A stretch of DNA of 50,295 nt from Pelosinus sp. (GCA_029239675.1 JARBUM010000021.1:1-50295); one strand, 5' to 3'. Counted from the stretch's first letter, positions 18,012 through 27,022 are shown. Made by a program: numbers and translations. The notes: generated from the letters alone by a model not told the origin.

Positions 18012-18583
18012 TTTGTATAGGTTCGTAAACCGTAGGAAATGGCATGGGCAATAGTATCAGCCATTTTCATAACTAAATTTAGCCGAGTACTTTGTAATAC
18101 TAGATGTTCCATAAAACCGCTGACATTTACGATGCCGGTAATGTATGCATTTCCTACAGAAGGGAGGTTTTTATGCACAGCAGCACCTGGCTTTAAGGGA
18201 CCTTTGCCAAGAGAGACACAACCTACATTTTCCATACGACCAAGACAAGCATCAACAGCAATGATAAAGGGATTCGTAATGTTCGTTTGTATAGAGTATA
18301 TTGTATCTTTTAGGTTGGAGGCGTGGATTGGCTCATCGAGAGTACCGTAGATGTGGGGGTACGGATTAAAAGAACGCAGCTTAGTGCCAGTAAGAGGACC
18401 GAGGGAATCACCTGTAGAACGGTCTGTACCAATACATAATACAACTAGAGAATCATTGGTTGCAGTTGTTTCCTGCATAATACTACGTAAGTGAGTCGCA
18501 ATATCATACATAGCAGTAGGTTGATTAATATTTAATTTCAACTCAGAGTTTAGCTTAGGAAAACGGAAAAGATTATTAAGCAT
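18008..18583 (-). CDS. yyaC: YyaC-type sporulation protease-like protein
   Basis: Member of the YyaC family, related in fold to the spore protease Gpr and hydrogenase-maturation peptidases; in B. subtilis expressed during sporulation beside spo0J. 191 residues with the family block VVLCIGTDRSTGDSLGPLTG (about 47-66), IYGTLDEPIHASNL, AVDACLG and GNAYITGIVNVSGFMEHLVL. Its ATG at 18583 follows AGGAG. It is the only minus-strand gene between soj and the Cys-rich orphan at 37.7 kb. It supports an endospore former. The proteolytic activity is not proven for the family. Confidence 0.92.
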   Translation of the reverse strand: MLNNLFRFPKLNSELKLNINQPTAMYDIATHLRSIMQETTATNDSLVVLCIGTDRSTGDSLGPLTGTKLRSFNPYPHIYGTLDEPIHASNLKDTIYSIQTNITNPFIIAVDACLGRMENVGCVSLGKGPLKPGAAVHKNLPSVGNAYITGIVNVSGFMEHLVLQSTRLNLVMKMADTIAHAISYGLRTYTK

Positions 18584-18590
18584 TTGAGAA

Positions 18591-18975
18591 CTCCTATCTA
18601 GCAGAATCTTAGTCCCACATATCTAGGGACTTGGCCATGAGACAGAGGAAATTGGGGAATATAGGAATATTATATGTTAATGTTTAGCTGATTATGCATC
18701 TGCTAGAAAACATGAAGTGTCTACGTTTTCTAAAGCTAGAAAAATTCACTGCTAGTGGAGTTTCTAGTAAGAAATATTTTGTATACTGAAAAACAATGCA
18801 GTACATTGTTGCCCTTGTACAATAGGTTTCTTTGCGATGAGGGTTTAGAATGTAGCAATATAAAGGAAAAGTAACACTTTTCTCCTTGAAGATTGTGCCA
18901 ATTCATACTAAACAAGATGTATATTTATTCATTTATTGAAAATGAGAAATATACAATACAAGTCAAATGCGTAGG
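18591..18975. other. hairpin-rich intergenic stretch upstream of yyaC and gltS
   Basis: No gene seen. Several small inverted repeats: AGTCCC/GGGACT (18611-18631), CTAGAAA..CACT/AGTG..TTTCTAG (18736-18767), AACAATG/CATTGTT (18792-18810). Base composition is AT-rich like other intergenic DNA here. It should contain the divergent promoter of yyaC, which I could not place. Confidence 0.4.
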
Positions 18976-18990
18976 AGTTTTCTGAAAAGT
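18976..18990. promoter_or_regulatory. CodY-box-like site upstream of glutamate synthase
   Basis: AGTTTTCTGAAAAGT matches the CodY consensus AATTTTCWGAAAATT at 13 of 15 positions and is itself a near-palindrome. It lies about 52 bases upstream of the -35 box. Whether this organism has CodY is not known from the window. Confidence 0.45.
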
Positions 18991-19041
18991 CCCTTGGTCT
19001 TGATGTATATTAAGTGTATAATGTATTATTTTTTATACATA

Positions 19042-19070
19042 TTGACAGTGAGGAGTTTCGTTTTTATAAT
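19042..19070 (+). promoter_or_regulatory. promoter of the glutamate synthase operon
   Basis: TTGACA (19042-19047), 17-base spacer, TATAAT (19065-19070): perfect consensus. It shares the TATTGACAGT -35 context with the promoters of the livK and livH genes. Transcription would start near 19077, just ahead of the riboswitch. Confidence 0.9.
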
Positions 19071-19116
19071 GTAGAAGTGAAACAAAACAGTGTACTGTAA
19101 TAACACAAAAGAATTT

Positions 19117-19303
19117 TAGGAGTGTACCTAGGGTTCCGCGCTCTCAAGCGGTCTGGTCCGAGCGGTACAGGTGCAGTTTGCACAACACCGTGGGTAAAAA
19201 AGGCCCTGCGGAAAGTCCTGGATAATTGAGGTTGAATGGTAGAGTTAATGGTCTTCTACTAAATAACCGAATTGACTATCCAGTGGTTTCCCTGGGCTTT
19301 TCT
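19117..19303 (+). promoter_or_regulatory. ykkC subtype 2 riboswitch, probably ppGpp-sensing, with terminator
   Basis: The aptamer has the ykkC hallmarks CTAGGGTTCCG (19128-19138), GGTCTGGTCCGAGCGG (19150-19165) and a helix CCGTGGG..AAAAAAGG..CCCTGCGG (19188-19210). The 3' end differs from the guanidine-I form. A downstream hairpin joins CTGGATA (19218-19224) and GGAAA (19210-19214) to TATCCAG (19277-19283) and TTTCC (19287-19291) and ends GGGCTTTT. Its 5' arm overlaps the aptamer 3' side, so ligand binding should block termination (an ON switch). ppGpp is the likely ligand because that subtype is known ahead of glutamate synthase and branched-chain amino acid genes; PRPP is the alternative. 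Confidence 0.85.
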
Positions 19304-19419
19304 GTTGCAATGATATAAGTTGTTTTTTTCACTTTCTATCATTAAAGGTGTTGCCTGGTATACAAAGATAATTATAAGTTTGAAGCTAATAAGCTTGGTA
19401 TGAAGGAGTGGGGGAAGAT

Positions 19420-20526
19420 ATGTGTAGAATTGGCGCCATTAAAAGTAAGGAGTTTTTTCATCCATCAGCAGCGCTACATTTGATGTTGCCGCAGCAGGAA
19501 GGACATGATAATTCAGGATTTGCAATGGTTATGCAAGATCTGGCGGGAGTTTTTTCAAAACACAAGGATAAACCATTATTATCTCTGGCCTGTACGCAAA
19601 AAGGAGCTAAACTAGTTGAAGATTATATGGAAGCCAATGATTTTCGCCAACTAGCAGAATGGATTCCTCGTGGTGTGAAAAATACAAAGTTGGATATTAA
19701 GGCCATGCCTTATTATATTTTTCGCAATTATGATTATCCTGAGTACTGTCGTAATGCTACGGAAGAAGCTAAAGGAGAGTTATTGGTAGATACCAGATTA
19801 GCATTAAGAGAGTTATTAGAAAAACAAGATCAAGGATATGTCTATTCTTTTTGGCCTGATGTTCTTACTTTAAAAGAAATAGGTGACCCTTGGGATATTG
19901 CTACCTATTTTAAATTATGGGATAACGATGGCGACTTAATGGCTAAAAATGTGGTTGTCCAGTGTAGACAAAATACTAATTATGATATCGTGCGCTATGC
20001 TGCTCATCCTTTTTTCTTACAGGGATATACCTTGTGCGCCAATGGAGAGAACACTTTCTATACGAAAAATAAGGAATATCAAAAATCCTTGCATCGTGGG
20101 TACATTGGTTTTGAATCTGATTCGCAAAACTTTCTTTATACCTTACATTATGTGTTGCAAGAATTAAAATGGCCTATTAAATATTATAAACATGTAATTA
20201 CACCCCTGCCTTTTAATGAAATTACTCTTCGCCCTGATAGTGCGGAACTGCGGGCAATTAGGCAATCCTTAGGCTCTTTAGAAATTAATGGACCAAACAC
20301 AGTGATTGCCATGTTGCCTAATGGAAATATTATGACTTGCTGTGATTCGAAGAAGTTACGTCCTGTTGTTGTGGGTGGCGATGATACCATGGTGGCTATT
20401 GCTTCAGAGGTATGTGGATTAAATGCAATTTTACCTCACCGCAATCAGGAGTTAGATGTGTATCCAAATGAACGTGAAGTAGTTATTATTAATCAAGCAT
20501 TGGAGGTAGAGAGATGGAAACAGTAA
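19420..20526 (+). CDS. glutamate synthase, glutaminase (class II amidotransferase) subunit
   Basis: Stand-alone N-terminal domain of the glutamate synthase large subunit, releasing ammonia from glutamine. The start is decided by chemistry: ATG at 19420 puts Cys at residue 2 (MCRIGAIKS), the N-terminal nucleophile exposed after Met removal. The in-frame GTG at 19408 would bury it. QQEGHDNSGFAMVMQDL follows, typical of this domain. Length 368 residues. It overlaps the next gene by 13 bases. Split, archaeal-type GltS genes are known in archaea and anaerobes. Confidence 0.88.
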   Translation: MCRIGAIKSKEFFHPSAALHLMLPQQEGHDNSGFAMVMQDLAGVFSKHKDKPLLSLACTQKGAKLVEDYMEANDFRQLAEWIPRGVKNTKLDIKAMPYYIFRNYDYPEYCRNATEEAKGELLVDTRLALRELLEKQDQGYVYSFWPDVLTLKEIGDPWDIATYFKLWDNDGDLMAKNVVVQCRQNTNYDIVRYAAHPFFLQGYTLCANGENTFYTKNKEYQKSLHRGYIGFESDSQNFLYTLHYVLQELKWPIKYYKHVITPLPFNEITLRPDSAELRAIRQSLGSLEINGPNTVIAMLPNGNIMTCCDSKKLRPVVVGGDDTMVAIASEVCGLNAILPHRNQELDVYPNEREVVIINQALEVERWKQ

Positions 20527-22148
20527 AAACTCAGGATGTCACAGTAAATGATTTGCCTTGGAATATCGAATATAAACCTGAGCGCTGTACCATGTGCGGT
20601 AGCTGCGTTGCTGCCTGTACCTTTCAGGCAATAGCACCTGCTGTTGAGCGTCGCTCTGTTACCGTTTCTACTGGTCATCGTCCGGAACCAAGCCAAAAAC
20701 ATAGTGCTGTGCTTATCATTAAACAAAAAGATAGTATTGAACAGGCCTGTACTGGCTGTGGCATGTGTGAAAAGATATGCCCAAATCAAGCTATTAAACC
20801 AGTGAGAAATACAGACTCCCGCTTTAATTTATTAGCAAGAAAAGGCGGCTCACCTATCAAACGGGGTGGACGTACTAGTTTAAACAGCGGACGGACTTTA
20901 GACAACATTATTGTAGGGCGTATTTCTCAGATGACTGACCCTGCCTTAGATTCAGAGCGTCATACCTTTGATATCCTGGCTCCCTTTGGGCGAGTGTTAA
21001 TGCCTCATGAATTACCTTTAAGTGCGGTAAATGGTACGTTGAATCTGACCGCTAAGCTGCCACCAGTAAACTGGATTTATCCTGTTATCTTCAGTGATAT
21101 GTCTATTGGAGCTTTATCTACGAGAGCTTGGGAGGCTATTGCTTTAGCCACGGCTTATTTGAATGAAAAGCATAATATGCCGGTGCGCATGTCATCGGGC
21201 GAGGGCGGAATGCCTGTTAAACTTCTGGAATCAGAACAATTAAAATATATGATATTACAGATTGCTTCAGGACATTTTGGTTGGAATCGGATTGTGAAAT
21301 CAATACCTAAGATGAAAGTGGACCCAGCTGGAGTATTAATTAAAATAGGTCAAGGTGCTAAACCAGGTGATGGAGGGCTTTTACCTGCGGCTAAGGTAGC
21401 TGACCATGTGCAAGCCATTCGTGGTGTACCCAAAGCAGATCTCATGTCACCTCCAAACCATCAGGGTTTATATTCCATAGAGGAATCCGTACAAAAGATG
21501 TTCTTATCCATGAATGCAGCATTTAAGTTTAGAGTTCCTGTAGCAATTAAATGCGCTGCCTCTTCCACATCTGTATCTGTATATAATAATCTGCTACGTG
21601 ATCCCTATAAAATTTGTGGAGGATTTTTCCTAGATGGCATTCAAGGGGGTACAGGTGCTGCGAATGAGATATCTCTTGATCACACTGGGCATCCTGTAGT
21701 CTCGAAAACTAGAGAATGTTATTTGTCTGCTGTGAAACAGGGACGACAAGGGCAGATTCCTTTGTGGGCTGGCGGTGGTATTGGCCTTACTGGAAATGCG
21801 GCAGCTGACGCTTTTAAAGTGATTTGTTTGGGCGCCAATGGTGTATTTTTAGGCAAGATTCTCATTCAGTTACTTGGCTGTGTCGGTAATGAACATGGCA
21901 GGTGCAATGCTTGTAATACAGGAAAATGTCCGGCAGGCATTTGTACCCAAGATCCTCGCCTTGTTGAGCGGTTGGATATTGATAGAGGGGCTCAAAACAT
22001 TGTGGAATATATGTTGGCTCTTGATAGCGAACTACGAAAATTAATGGCACCTATTGGCAATAGTTCGTTGCCTGTGGGGCGTTCCGATGCTTTAGTAACT
22101 ACGGATCAAGCAATTGCCGAAAAATTGGCAATCCAGTATGTGTGTTAG
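20514..22148 (+). CDS. gltB: glutamate synthase, ferredoxin-FMN synthase subunit
   Basis: Central FMN-binding barrel that makes glutamate from 2-oxoglutarate and channelled ammonia. The N-terminus has two [4Fe-4S] ferredoxin motifs, CTMCGSCVAAC (about 24-34) and CTGCGMCEKIC (about 81-91), the archaeal-type feature. The synthase domain shows MSSGEGGMP, GQGAKPGDGG, SPPNHQGLYSIEE, GGTGAA and the cluster motif GRCNACNTGKCPAGIC near the end. 544 residues. ATG at 20514 follows GGAGG. The GXGXG domain of the canonical subunit is in the next gene. Confidence 0.92.
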   Translation: METVKTQDVTVNDLPWNIEYKPERCTMCGSCVAACTFQAIAPAVERRSVTVSTGHRPEPSQKHSAVLIIKQKDSIEQACTGCGMCEKICPNQAIKPVRNTDSRFNLLARKGGSPIKRGGRTSLNSGRTLDNIIVGRISQMTDPALDSERHTFDILAPFGRVLMPHELPLSAVNGTLNLTAKLPPVNWIYPVIFSDMSIGALSTRAWEAIALATAYLNEKHNMPVRMSSGEGGMPVKLLESEQLKYMILQIASGHFGWNRIVKSIPKMKVDPAGVLIKIGQGAKPGDGGLLPAAKVADHVQAIRGVPKADLMSPPNHQGLYSIEESVQKMFLSMNAAFKFRVPVAIKCAASSTSVSVYNNLLRDPYKICGGFFLDGIQGGTGAANEISLDHTGHPVVSKTRECYLSAVKQGRQGQIPLWAGGGIGLTGNAAADAFKVICLGANGVFLGKILIQLLGCVGNEHGRCNACNTGKCPAGICTQDPRLVERLDIDRGAQNIVEYMLALDSELRKLMAPIGNSSLPVGRSDALVTTDQAIAEKLAIQYVC

Positions 22149-22160
22149 GAGGCAAACAAT

Positions 22161-24467
22161 ATGTTTAAAATAAATAGTCTTGACGGAAATCAGCGAATGT
22201 CCACTCAAGATCTACTGCAGGTCATCAATGAGGCAGTGGCTACGGGAGAGACAGAGTTTCATATTGAGGCTTCTGGTCAACATGATATTGGCGGGCCATT
22301 GTGGCACCCTGAAGGAAAAAATCTCAGGTTTTTGGTGAAGAATCCAGGGCAACGTGTAGGGTCTATGTGTTTGGAAGGAACAGAAATTATTGTAGATGGT
22401 TCAGCTTCAGCTGATGTGGGCTGGCTCAATGCTGGTGGTAAAATTGTAGTTCGTGGCGATGCTGGTGATACGGCTGCCCATTGTGCAGCATCTGGAAATA
22501 TTTACATTGGTGGCCGAGCAGGTACTCGCTCAGGGTCTCTTATGAAGCATGATCCCCTATATGCGCCACCTGAATTTTGGGTTTTAAAAAACTGCGGTAG
22601 TTTTTCCTTTGAGTTTATGTCAGGCGGTATTGCCGTTATTTGTGGTTATGATAGTGATAAATTTGAATCTGTTCTAGGTGATCGTTCTTGTGTAGGTATG
22701 GTAGGAGGGACGTTATATTTCCGGGGAAATGCTTCGGGAATTTCCAAGAAAGATGTCAAAATAAAGCCTCTTGGGGAGGAAGATGTTGTTTATCTCAGTA
22801 GTAAGATGGATGACTTCTTAACATCGATTGCCCGAGAAGAAATTAAGAATGAATTAACAAATTGGGCAGAATGGTATAAAGTAGTACCACTAAAATATGA
22901 TGAACGTGCCAAGACTGCACAGACTAAAATCCTGCCTTTCCGTACAGAGGAGTGGGTAGCAAGTGGTATTTTTAGTGATGTATTGCAAGATGATTTTTCT
23001 GTAATTGGCTTAGTCACTACGGATTTATACCGGCAGCGTGTTCCAGTATGGGAAAATGCCTACTATGCATCCCCATGCGAGTTTAACTGTACAGCGTCTA
23101 TTCCTTCTCAACATCGTTACAATTTATTACGTGAAGGGAAAGTAGAAGAGGCCTACAAGTTAGTATTGGAATATACTCCTTTTCCAGGTTCTGTTTGTGG
23201 TGCGGTATGTCCTAATGTTTGTATGGAAGACTGTACTCGTAAAACCTTGGATATTTCCGTACAAATTGGTGAACTTGGCACTTACTCGAAAGATGTTACA
23301 CTCACTAAAACTGCTGCTAGTCAAGGTAAGAAAGTGGCTGTTGTTGGCGGTGGTGCTGCGGGCCTGACGGTAGCGTGGCAATTGGTGCGCAAGGGATATG
23401 ATATAACTGTATTTGAGGCGGATAAAAAGATGGGTGGTAAGTTAGAACAGGTTATACCTCGTTCCCGACTACCGCAGCAGACACTAGCTGCAGAACTCAA
23501 ACGCATTGAAGATATGGGAGTAATATTTAAACCTAATACTCCTGTGGATAAAGAAAAGTTTGCTCAAATAAGAGCAGATTATGATGCTGTAGTGGTTGCT
23601 ACAGGTGGGCATAAAGGTAGAGTAATTCCTTGGCCAGGACATGAACGTATTGTCAAGGGAATTGATTTTCTCAAAGGGATCAATAAAGGCGAATCCCCTA
23701 AAGTTGGCAAGCATGTAATTGTAATTGGCTGCGGGAACTCTGGAATGGATGCAGCCGTTGGTGCTTATCAAATGGGAGCAGAGCAAGTAATCTGTATTGA
23801 TGTGCAAAGACCAGCCGCTGACGAGAAAGAAATTGCCCATGTAGAAGAATTAGGTGCAACCTTGATGTGGCCAGTTATTACTAAGGAAGTAACTGCCCAG
23901 GGTATTATTACACAAAATGATGAATTTATTAAAGGCGATACTATCATTATTGCTATTGGGGAAGTTCCTGAACTTGATTTTTTGCCTGAAGAGATTGTAA
24001 TCGAAAAAGGACACCTAAAGGTTAGAGAGGACTATCGCATTGCTGAAGGGGTATACACAGCAGGTGATGCCGTAAAACCAGGAAGAATGGTAGATGCCAT
24101 TGGCGCAGCGCAACAAGCTGCATCGGCAGTAGAGGCTTATTTAACAGGAACTACCTATCGGGCGGAACAAAAGACTAAAATTGATAAAAATCGGCTAAGT
24201 ACAGCGTACTTTAAAAAATGTCATAGTTGTGAAGTGCCCCAGGCTGATGAAGATCATTTACGCTGCATAAGCTGCGGTACTTGTCGCGATTGTCATATGT
24301 GTGAAAGATCCTGCCCGCAAAACGCCATTACTCGCATTCTTGGGGCTGATGGGAATTTTCAATATATTTCTGATTCTCATAAATGTATTGGCTGTGGTAT
24401 TTGCGCTGGTATTTGTCCTTGTGGTATTTGGTCAATGCATGATAATAAACAACCGATACATGCCTAG
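22161..24467 (+). CDS. glutamate synthase GXGXG domain fused to GltD-type reductase and ferredoxin
   Basis: 768-residue fusion. About 1-245: the right-handed beta-helix GXGXG domain normally at the end of GltB (WLNAGGKIVVRGDAGD, GNIYIGGRAGTRSG). About 300-365: Cys-rich N-terminal Fe-S region of GltD (CEFNC, CGAVCPNVCMEDC). About 390-680: FAD and NAD(P) domains (VVGGGAAGLTVAW, VIGCGNSGMDAA, YTAGDAVKPGRMVDAIG). About 700-760: two C-terminal ferredoxin motifs (CISCGTC..CHMCERSC, CIGCGICAGIC). It supplies electrons, from NADPH and/or ferredoxin, to the FMN subunit. ATG at 22161 follows TTAGGAGG, 12 bases after the previous stop. Confidence 0.9.
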   Translation: MFKINSLDGNQRMSTQDLLQVINEAVATGETEFHIEASGQHDIGGPLWHPEGKNLRFLVKNPGQRVGSMCLEGTEIIVDGSASADVGWLNAGGKIVVRGDAGDTAAHCAASGNIYIGGRAGTRSGSLMKHDPLYAPPEFWVLKNCGSFSFEFMSGGIAVICGYDSDKFESVLGDRSCVGMVGGTLYFRGNASGISKKDVKIKPLGEEDVVYLSSKMDDFLTSIAREEIKNELTNWAEWYKVVPLKYDERAKTAQTKILPFRTEEWVASGIFSDVLQDDFSVIGLVTTDLYRQRVPVWENAYYASPCEFNCTASIPSQHRYNLLREGKVEEAYKLVLEYTPFPGSVCGAVCPNVCMEDCTRKTLDISVQIGELGTYSKDVTLTKTAASQGKKVAVVGGGAAGLTVAWQLVRKGYDITVFEADKKMGGKLEQVIPRSRLPQQTLAAELKRIEDMGVIFKPNTPVDKEKFAQIRADYDAVVVATGGHKGRVIPWPGHERIVKGIDFLKGINKGESPKVGKHVIVIGCGNSGMDAAVGAYQMGAEQVICIDVQRPAADEKEIAHVEELGATLMWPVITKEVTAQGIITQNDEFIKGDTIIIAIGEVPELDFLPEEIVIEKGHLKVREDYRIAEGVYTAGDAVKPGRMVDAIGAAQQAASAVEAYLTGTTYRAEQKTKIDKNRLSTAYFKKCHSCEVPQADEDHLRCISCGTCRDCHMCERSCPQNAITRILGADGNFQYISDSHKCIGCGICAGICPCGIWSMHDNKQPIHA

Positions 24468-24493
24468 GATAAATAAGAATAGTGTCAAAAAAG

Positions 24494-24539
24494 ACGCATT
24501 CTTGTTCTCAATTTATATTGAGAGCAGGAATGCGTTTTG
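24494..24539 (+). terminator. terminator of the glutamate synthase operon
   Basis: 19-bp stem with G-U pairs (24494-24512 with 24517-24535, ACGCATTC/GAATGCGT ends), four-base loop, followed by TTTT. Confidence 0.85.
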
Positions 24540-24659
24540 AATTGTTGGAAAAATATTCTATATAGGCAGGAATTTGGGAAAATGTGGAGTAGATACTATT
24601 ATAAGTTGGATAGTTCTTTGAAGTAAGTAACTGTTAATAAGTAAAAAAGAGGGTTTGGC

Positions 24660-25736
24660 ATGCTTAAAGGAAAGATTGATAAGAAGATCCGTATTATATT
24701 TCTGGGAAATATGATCGCTTTAGGATTTTGTTTGGCTTTAGTACTTACAAAAGGACCAGATATGCCCAATAATCAAGTAATATACTATATATTGGCAATG
24801 ATGATATATGGTGTATTACTTGCGTTTCCTATTAGGAAACACAGTATTTTTGGGATGTCCTCTTTTATAGGGACAGTTACTTCGCTAGGATATTTATATT
24901 GGCATACACCGGATTTTATGGCCATGGTGTTATTTTATTTCTATGCAGCTCAGATTGGTTTACAGTATAGTCCCAAGTACTCCTTGCTAGGGGCGATGTT
25001 TGTCGCAAGTACATATTTTTCGATTAGTATGAGTCAGGTAGAATTAATAGAAAAGAATGGATTATCCATATACATGCATTCATTATTGATTATTAATATG
25101 AATGTATTAGTTCAGCACCTATCCCAACTAGAACGTCGGGCTCTTAGTCAGAGTGAGAAAATAAATCAATTATTAAGCCAGATGGAATGTTCCTATAAGA
25201 TGGTAAGTAGTCTAGCGGAAAAAGATGAATTGACTACTTTATATAATTACCGATATTTCCGACAGAAGCTAAATGAAATGCGACCCAATAATATAGCAAT
25301 ATTACTTCTTGATGTAGATTATTTCAAAGTATTTAATGATTCCTATGGGCACCTATGTGGTGATGCAGTATTACGAGATATGGCAACAGTCTTAAAGAAT
25401 AGCTTGCGGGAAAAGGATATGGTTTTCCGCTATGGTGGCGAGGAATTCGCGGTCATATTACCATGCAGCAATGAACAGGAAGTACAAACTGCAGCCTTGA
25501 GGATTTCTAATAATATAGAAGAATACTCCTTCCGTTACGGCAACGAAACATCATTACATGTTACTGTTAGTATTGGGTATGCCATAGGTAATGAAAAAAT
25601 AAAAAATACAGAGGAACTGTTTAAAATTGCTGACGTAGCATTATATAATGCGAAAGATAAAGGAAGAAATTTAATTGGTTGTCCTAACGGCGAAATTTAT
25701 AATCCTATTTTGACGCCATTATTGAATGTGATGTAA
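24660..25736 (+). CDS. membrane-bound diguanylate cyclase (GGDEF)
   Basis: Makes cyclic di-GMP. The N-terminal ~155 residues hold about five or six hydrophobic segments (for example 12-30, 43-60, 65-80). A linker helix (about 155-180) leads to the GGDEF domain at about 185-345. The catalytic motif is GGEEF (about 259-263), intact. The inhibitory RxxD site (REKD) sits five residues before the motif, so product inhibition is expected. KDELTTLYNYRYF and DVDYFKVFNDSYGH are the standard substrate and metal blocks. ATG at 24660 follows AGAGGG. No neighbouring EAL or PilZ gene. Confidence 0.92.
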   Translation: MLKGKIDKKIRIIFLGNMIALGFCLALVLTKGPDMPNNQVIYYILAMMIYGVLLAFPIRKHSIFGMSSFIGTVTSLGYLYWHTPDFMAMVLFYFYAAQIGLQYSPKYSLLGAMFVASTYFSISMSQVELIEKNGLSIYMHSLLIINMNVLVQHLSQLERRALSQSEKINQLLSQMECSYKMVSSLAEKDELTTLYNYRYFRQKLNEMRPNNIAILLLDVDYFKVFNDSYGHLCGDAVLRDMATVLKNSLREKDMVFRYGGEEFAVILPCSNEQEVQTAALRISNNIEEYSFRYGNETSLHVTVSIGYAIGNEKIKNTEELFKIADVALYNAKDKGRNLIGCPNGEIYNPILTPLLNVM

Positions 25737-25801
25737 AATCCAGGATACTGAGATGTACTGGTCTGATGGCTTTTTGTTCAAAAGAGAGGAGGAATTTGCC
25801 T

Positions 25802-26638
25802 ATGAAACCTAGTTCTATTACCTTAGGGATATGCCAATTAGCTGTTACTGCTGATAAAGCCTTAAATATTAGTAAAGCAGAATCAATGATTACAGCAGCA
25901 GCCAAGGCTAATTGCCAAGTTGCTATATTACCTGAAATGTTTAATTGTCCCTATCAAGCAGAATTATTCAATCAATACGCTGAATTGTATCCTGAAGGGG
26001 ACACTTTTAAAATGTTGGCCCAAGTAGCGGCAAAGGAAAAAATTGCAGTAGTAGGCGGCTCTGTACCTGAAAGAGATGAACAGGGCAAGATTTACAATAC
26101 CAGTTTTATTTTTGATGAAACTGGAGGTTTAGTTGGACGGCACCGAAAAATGCACTTATTTGACGTTGATATTGCAGGAGGTACTGTATTTAAAGAATCG
26201 AGCATCTTATCGCCAGGACAAGATATAACCTTAGTAAAGGTAGCGGGCTTGACTTTAGGAGTGGGAATTTGTTATGACATACGATTTCCTGAATTATCCC
26301 GCTTGATGACACTGGCAGGGGCTGATCTATTGATTTTCCCTGGTGTCTTTGGCATGACGACTGGTCCTGCACATTGGGAGTTATTAATGAGATCAAGAGC
26401 TGTTGATAATCAGGTATTTATAGTAGGAGCAGCACCTGCCAATTTTTATGAGGCGCCTTATCAGGCCTACGGACATTCCATGGTAGTTGATCCATGGGGG
26501 CGAATACTATCGGTAGCAGATGCTGAGGAAAAGATGTTTGTTGTGAAAATCGACCTTGAGGTAATCAATAAGGTGCGAGCAGAATTACCTTTATTAAAAC
26601 ATCGAAGAACAGATCTATATGAAGTATGTCATATATAA
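25802..26638 (+). CDS. carbon-nitrogen hydrolase (nitrilase/omega-amidase family)
   Basis: 278 residues with the Glu-Lys-Cys triad of the nitrilase superfamily: PEMF (Glu about 45), HRKMHLFD (Lys about 116) and GVGICYDIRFPEL (Cys about 156). The pattern is closest to omega-amidase/NIT2, which hydrolyses 2-oxoglutaramate or deaminated glutathione; the exact substrate is inferred only. The ATG at 25802 lies behind GAGAGGAGG. The in-frame ATG at 25766 lacks a ribosome site and precedes the conserved start. Proximity to glutamate synthase could fit glutamine carbon recycling. Confidence 0.88.
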   Translation: MKPSSITLGICQLAVTADKALNISKAESMITAAAKANCQVAILPEMFNCPYQAELFNQYAELYPEGDTFKMLAQVAAKEKIAVVGGSVPERDEQGKIYNTSFIFDETGGLVGRHRKMHLFDVDIAGGTVFKESSILSPGQDITLVKVAGLTLGVGICYDIRFPELSRLMTLAGADLLIFPGVFGMTTGPAHWELLMRSRAVDNQVFIVGAAPANFYEAPYQAYGHSMVVDPWGRILSVADAEEKMFVVKIDLEVINKVRAELPLLKHRRTDLYEVCHI

Positions 26639-26659
26639 AGAGTCTAATAATAAAGAAAT

Positions 26660-26713
26660 AAAGAAGGCCTGATTCAGTTGGCGTTATAGCTCCATCTGAA
26701 TCAGGCCTTCTTT
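26660..26713 (+). terminator. terminator after the nitrilase gene
   Basis: 18-bp perfect stem (26660-26677 with 26696-26713), one T-T mismatch, three further pairs, and a TTT tail. The loop segment resembles that of the hairpin after ychF (41026-41053). Confidence 0.88.
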
Positions 26714-26745
26714 GTTATTAGCCAGAAAGTTAAGCTGAGCTTTGT

Positions 26746-26870
26746 TACTTAATGTCGCACAGGTTCATGTTATTCACGCTGTGACATTCGCATTTAATTG
26801 ATCCTTATAATAACTTAAATGGCTTTTCTCTATGTCCATAAGAAAACAATGCATTCTTATGGACATAGAG
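26746..26870 (+). repeat. dispersed structured element, copy B
   Basis: The core has GGTTCATGTTATT (26762-26774), CATTCGCATTTAAT and TTATAATAAC. TGTC..ACAG/CTGTGACA flanks the core. A perfect 17-bp hairpin follows (26828-26844 with 26854-26870, ending AAGAA/TTCTT). It comes directly after a terminator hairpin, as do copies A and C. Confidence 0.65.
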
Positions 26871-26993
26871 GTAAAGAGAAAATTGTTTTCCCATCTTTGT
26901 AAGAAAGCCACAATGGTTACACCATAAACAAAACATATGTCTACTACGAGAGGATTCTAGTGTAAAAAGTCCTAAAAAAATGTCACAAAGGTA

Positions 26994-27022
26994 TTGACAG
27001 TGAGAGATTAAGTAAATATAAT
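26994..27022 (+). promoter_or_regulatory. promoter of livK copy 1
   Basis: TTGACA (26994-26999), 17-base spacer, TATAAT (27017-27022): perfect consensus with the TATTGACAGT context. It leaves a leader of about 220 bases containing a 10-bp hairpin, ACTTTTGCAA/TTGCAAAAGT (27055-27064 with 27106-27115). No known riboswitch was recognised in the leader. Confidence 0.92.

Noticed and set aside
23484..23840. 118-codon minus-strand frame opposite the GltD-type fusion
   Set aside because: Antisense to the FAD/NAD(P) domains, with no recognisable protein features.
24301..24540. 79-codon plus-strand frame at the end of the GltD-type fusion
   Set aside because: Alternate frame through the ferredoxin Cys motifs, running into the terminator; no ribosome site.
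25766..25801. Upstream ATG for the nitrilase
   Set aside because: In frame, but it lacks a ribosome site; GAGAGGAGG directly precedes the ATG at 25802, which also gives the family's normal N-terminus.
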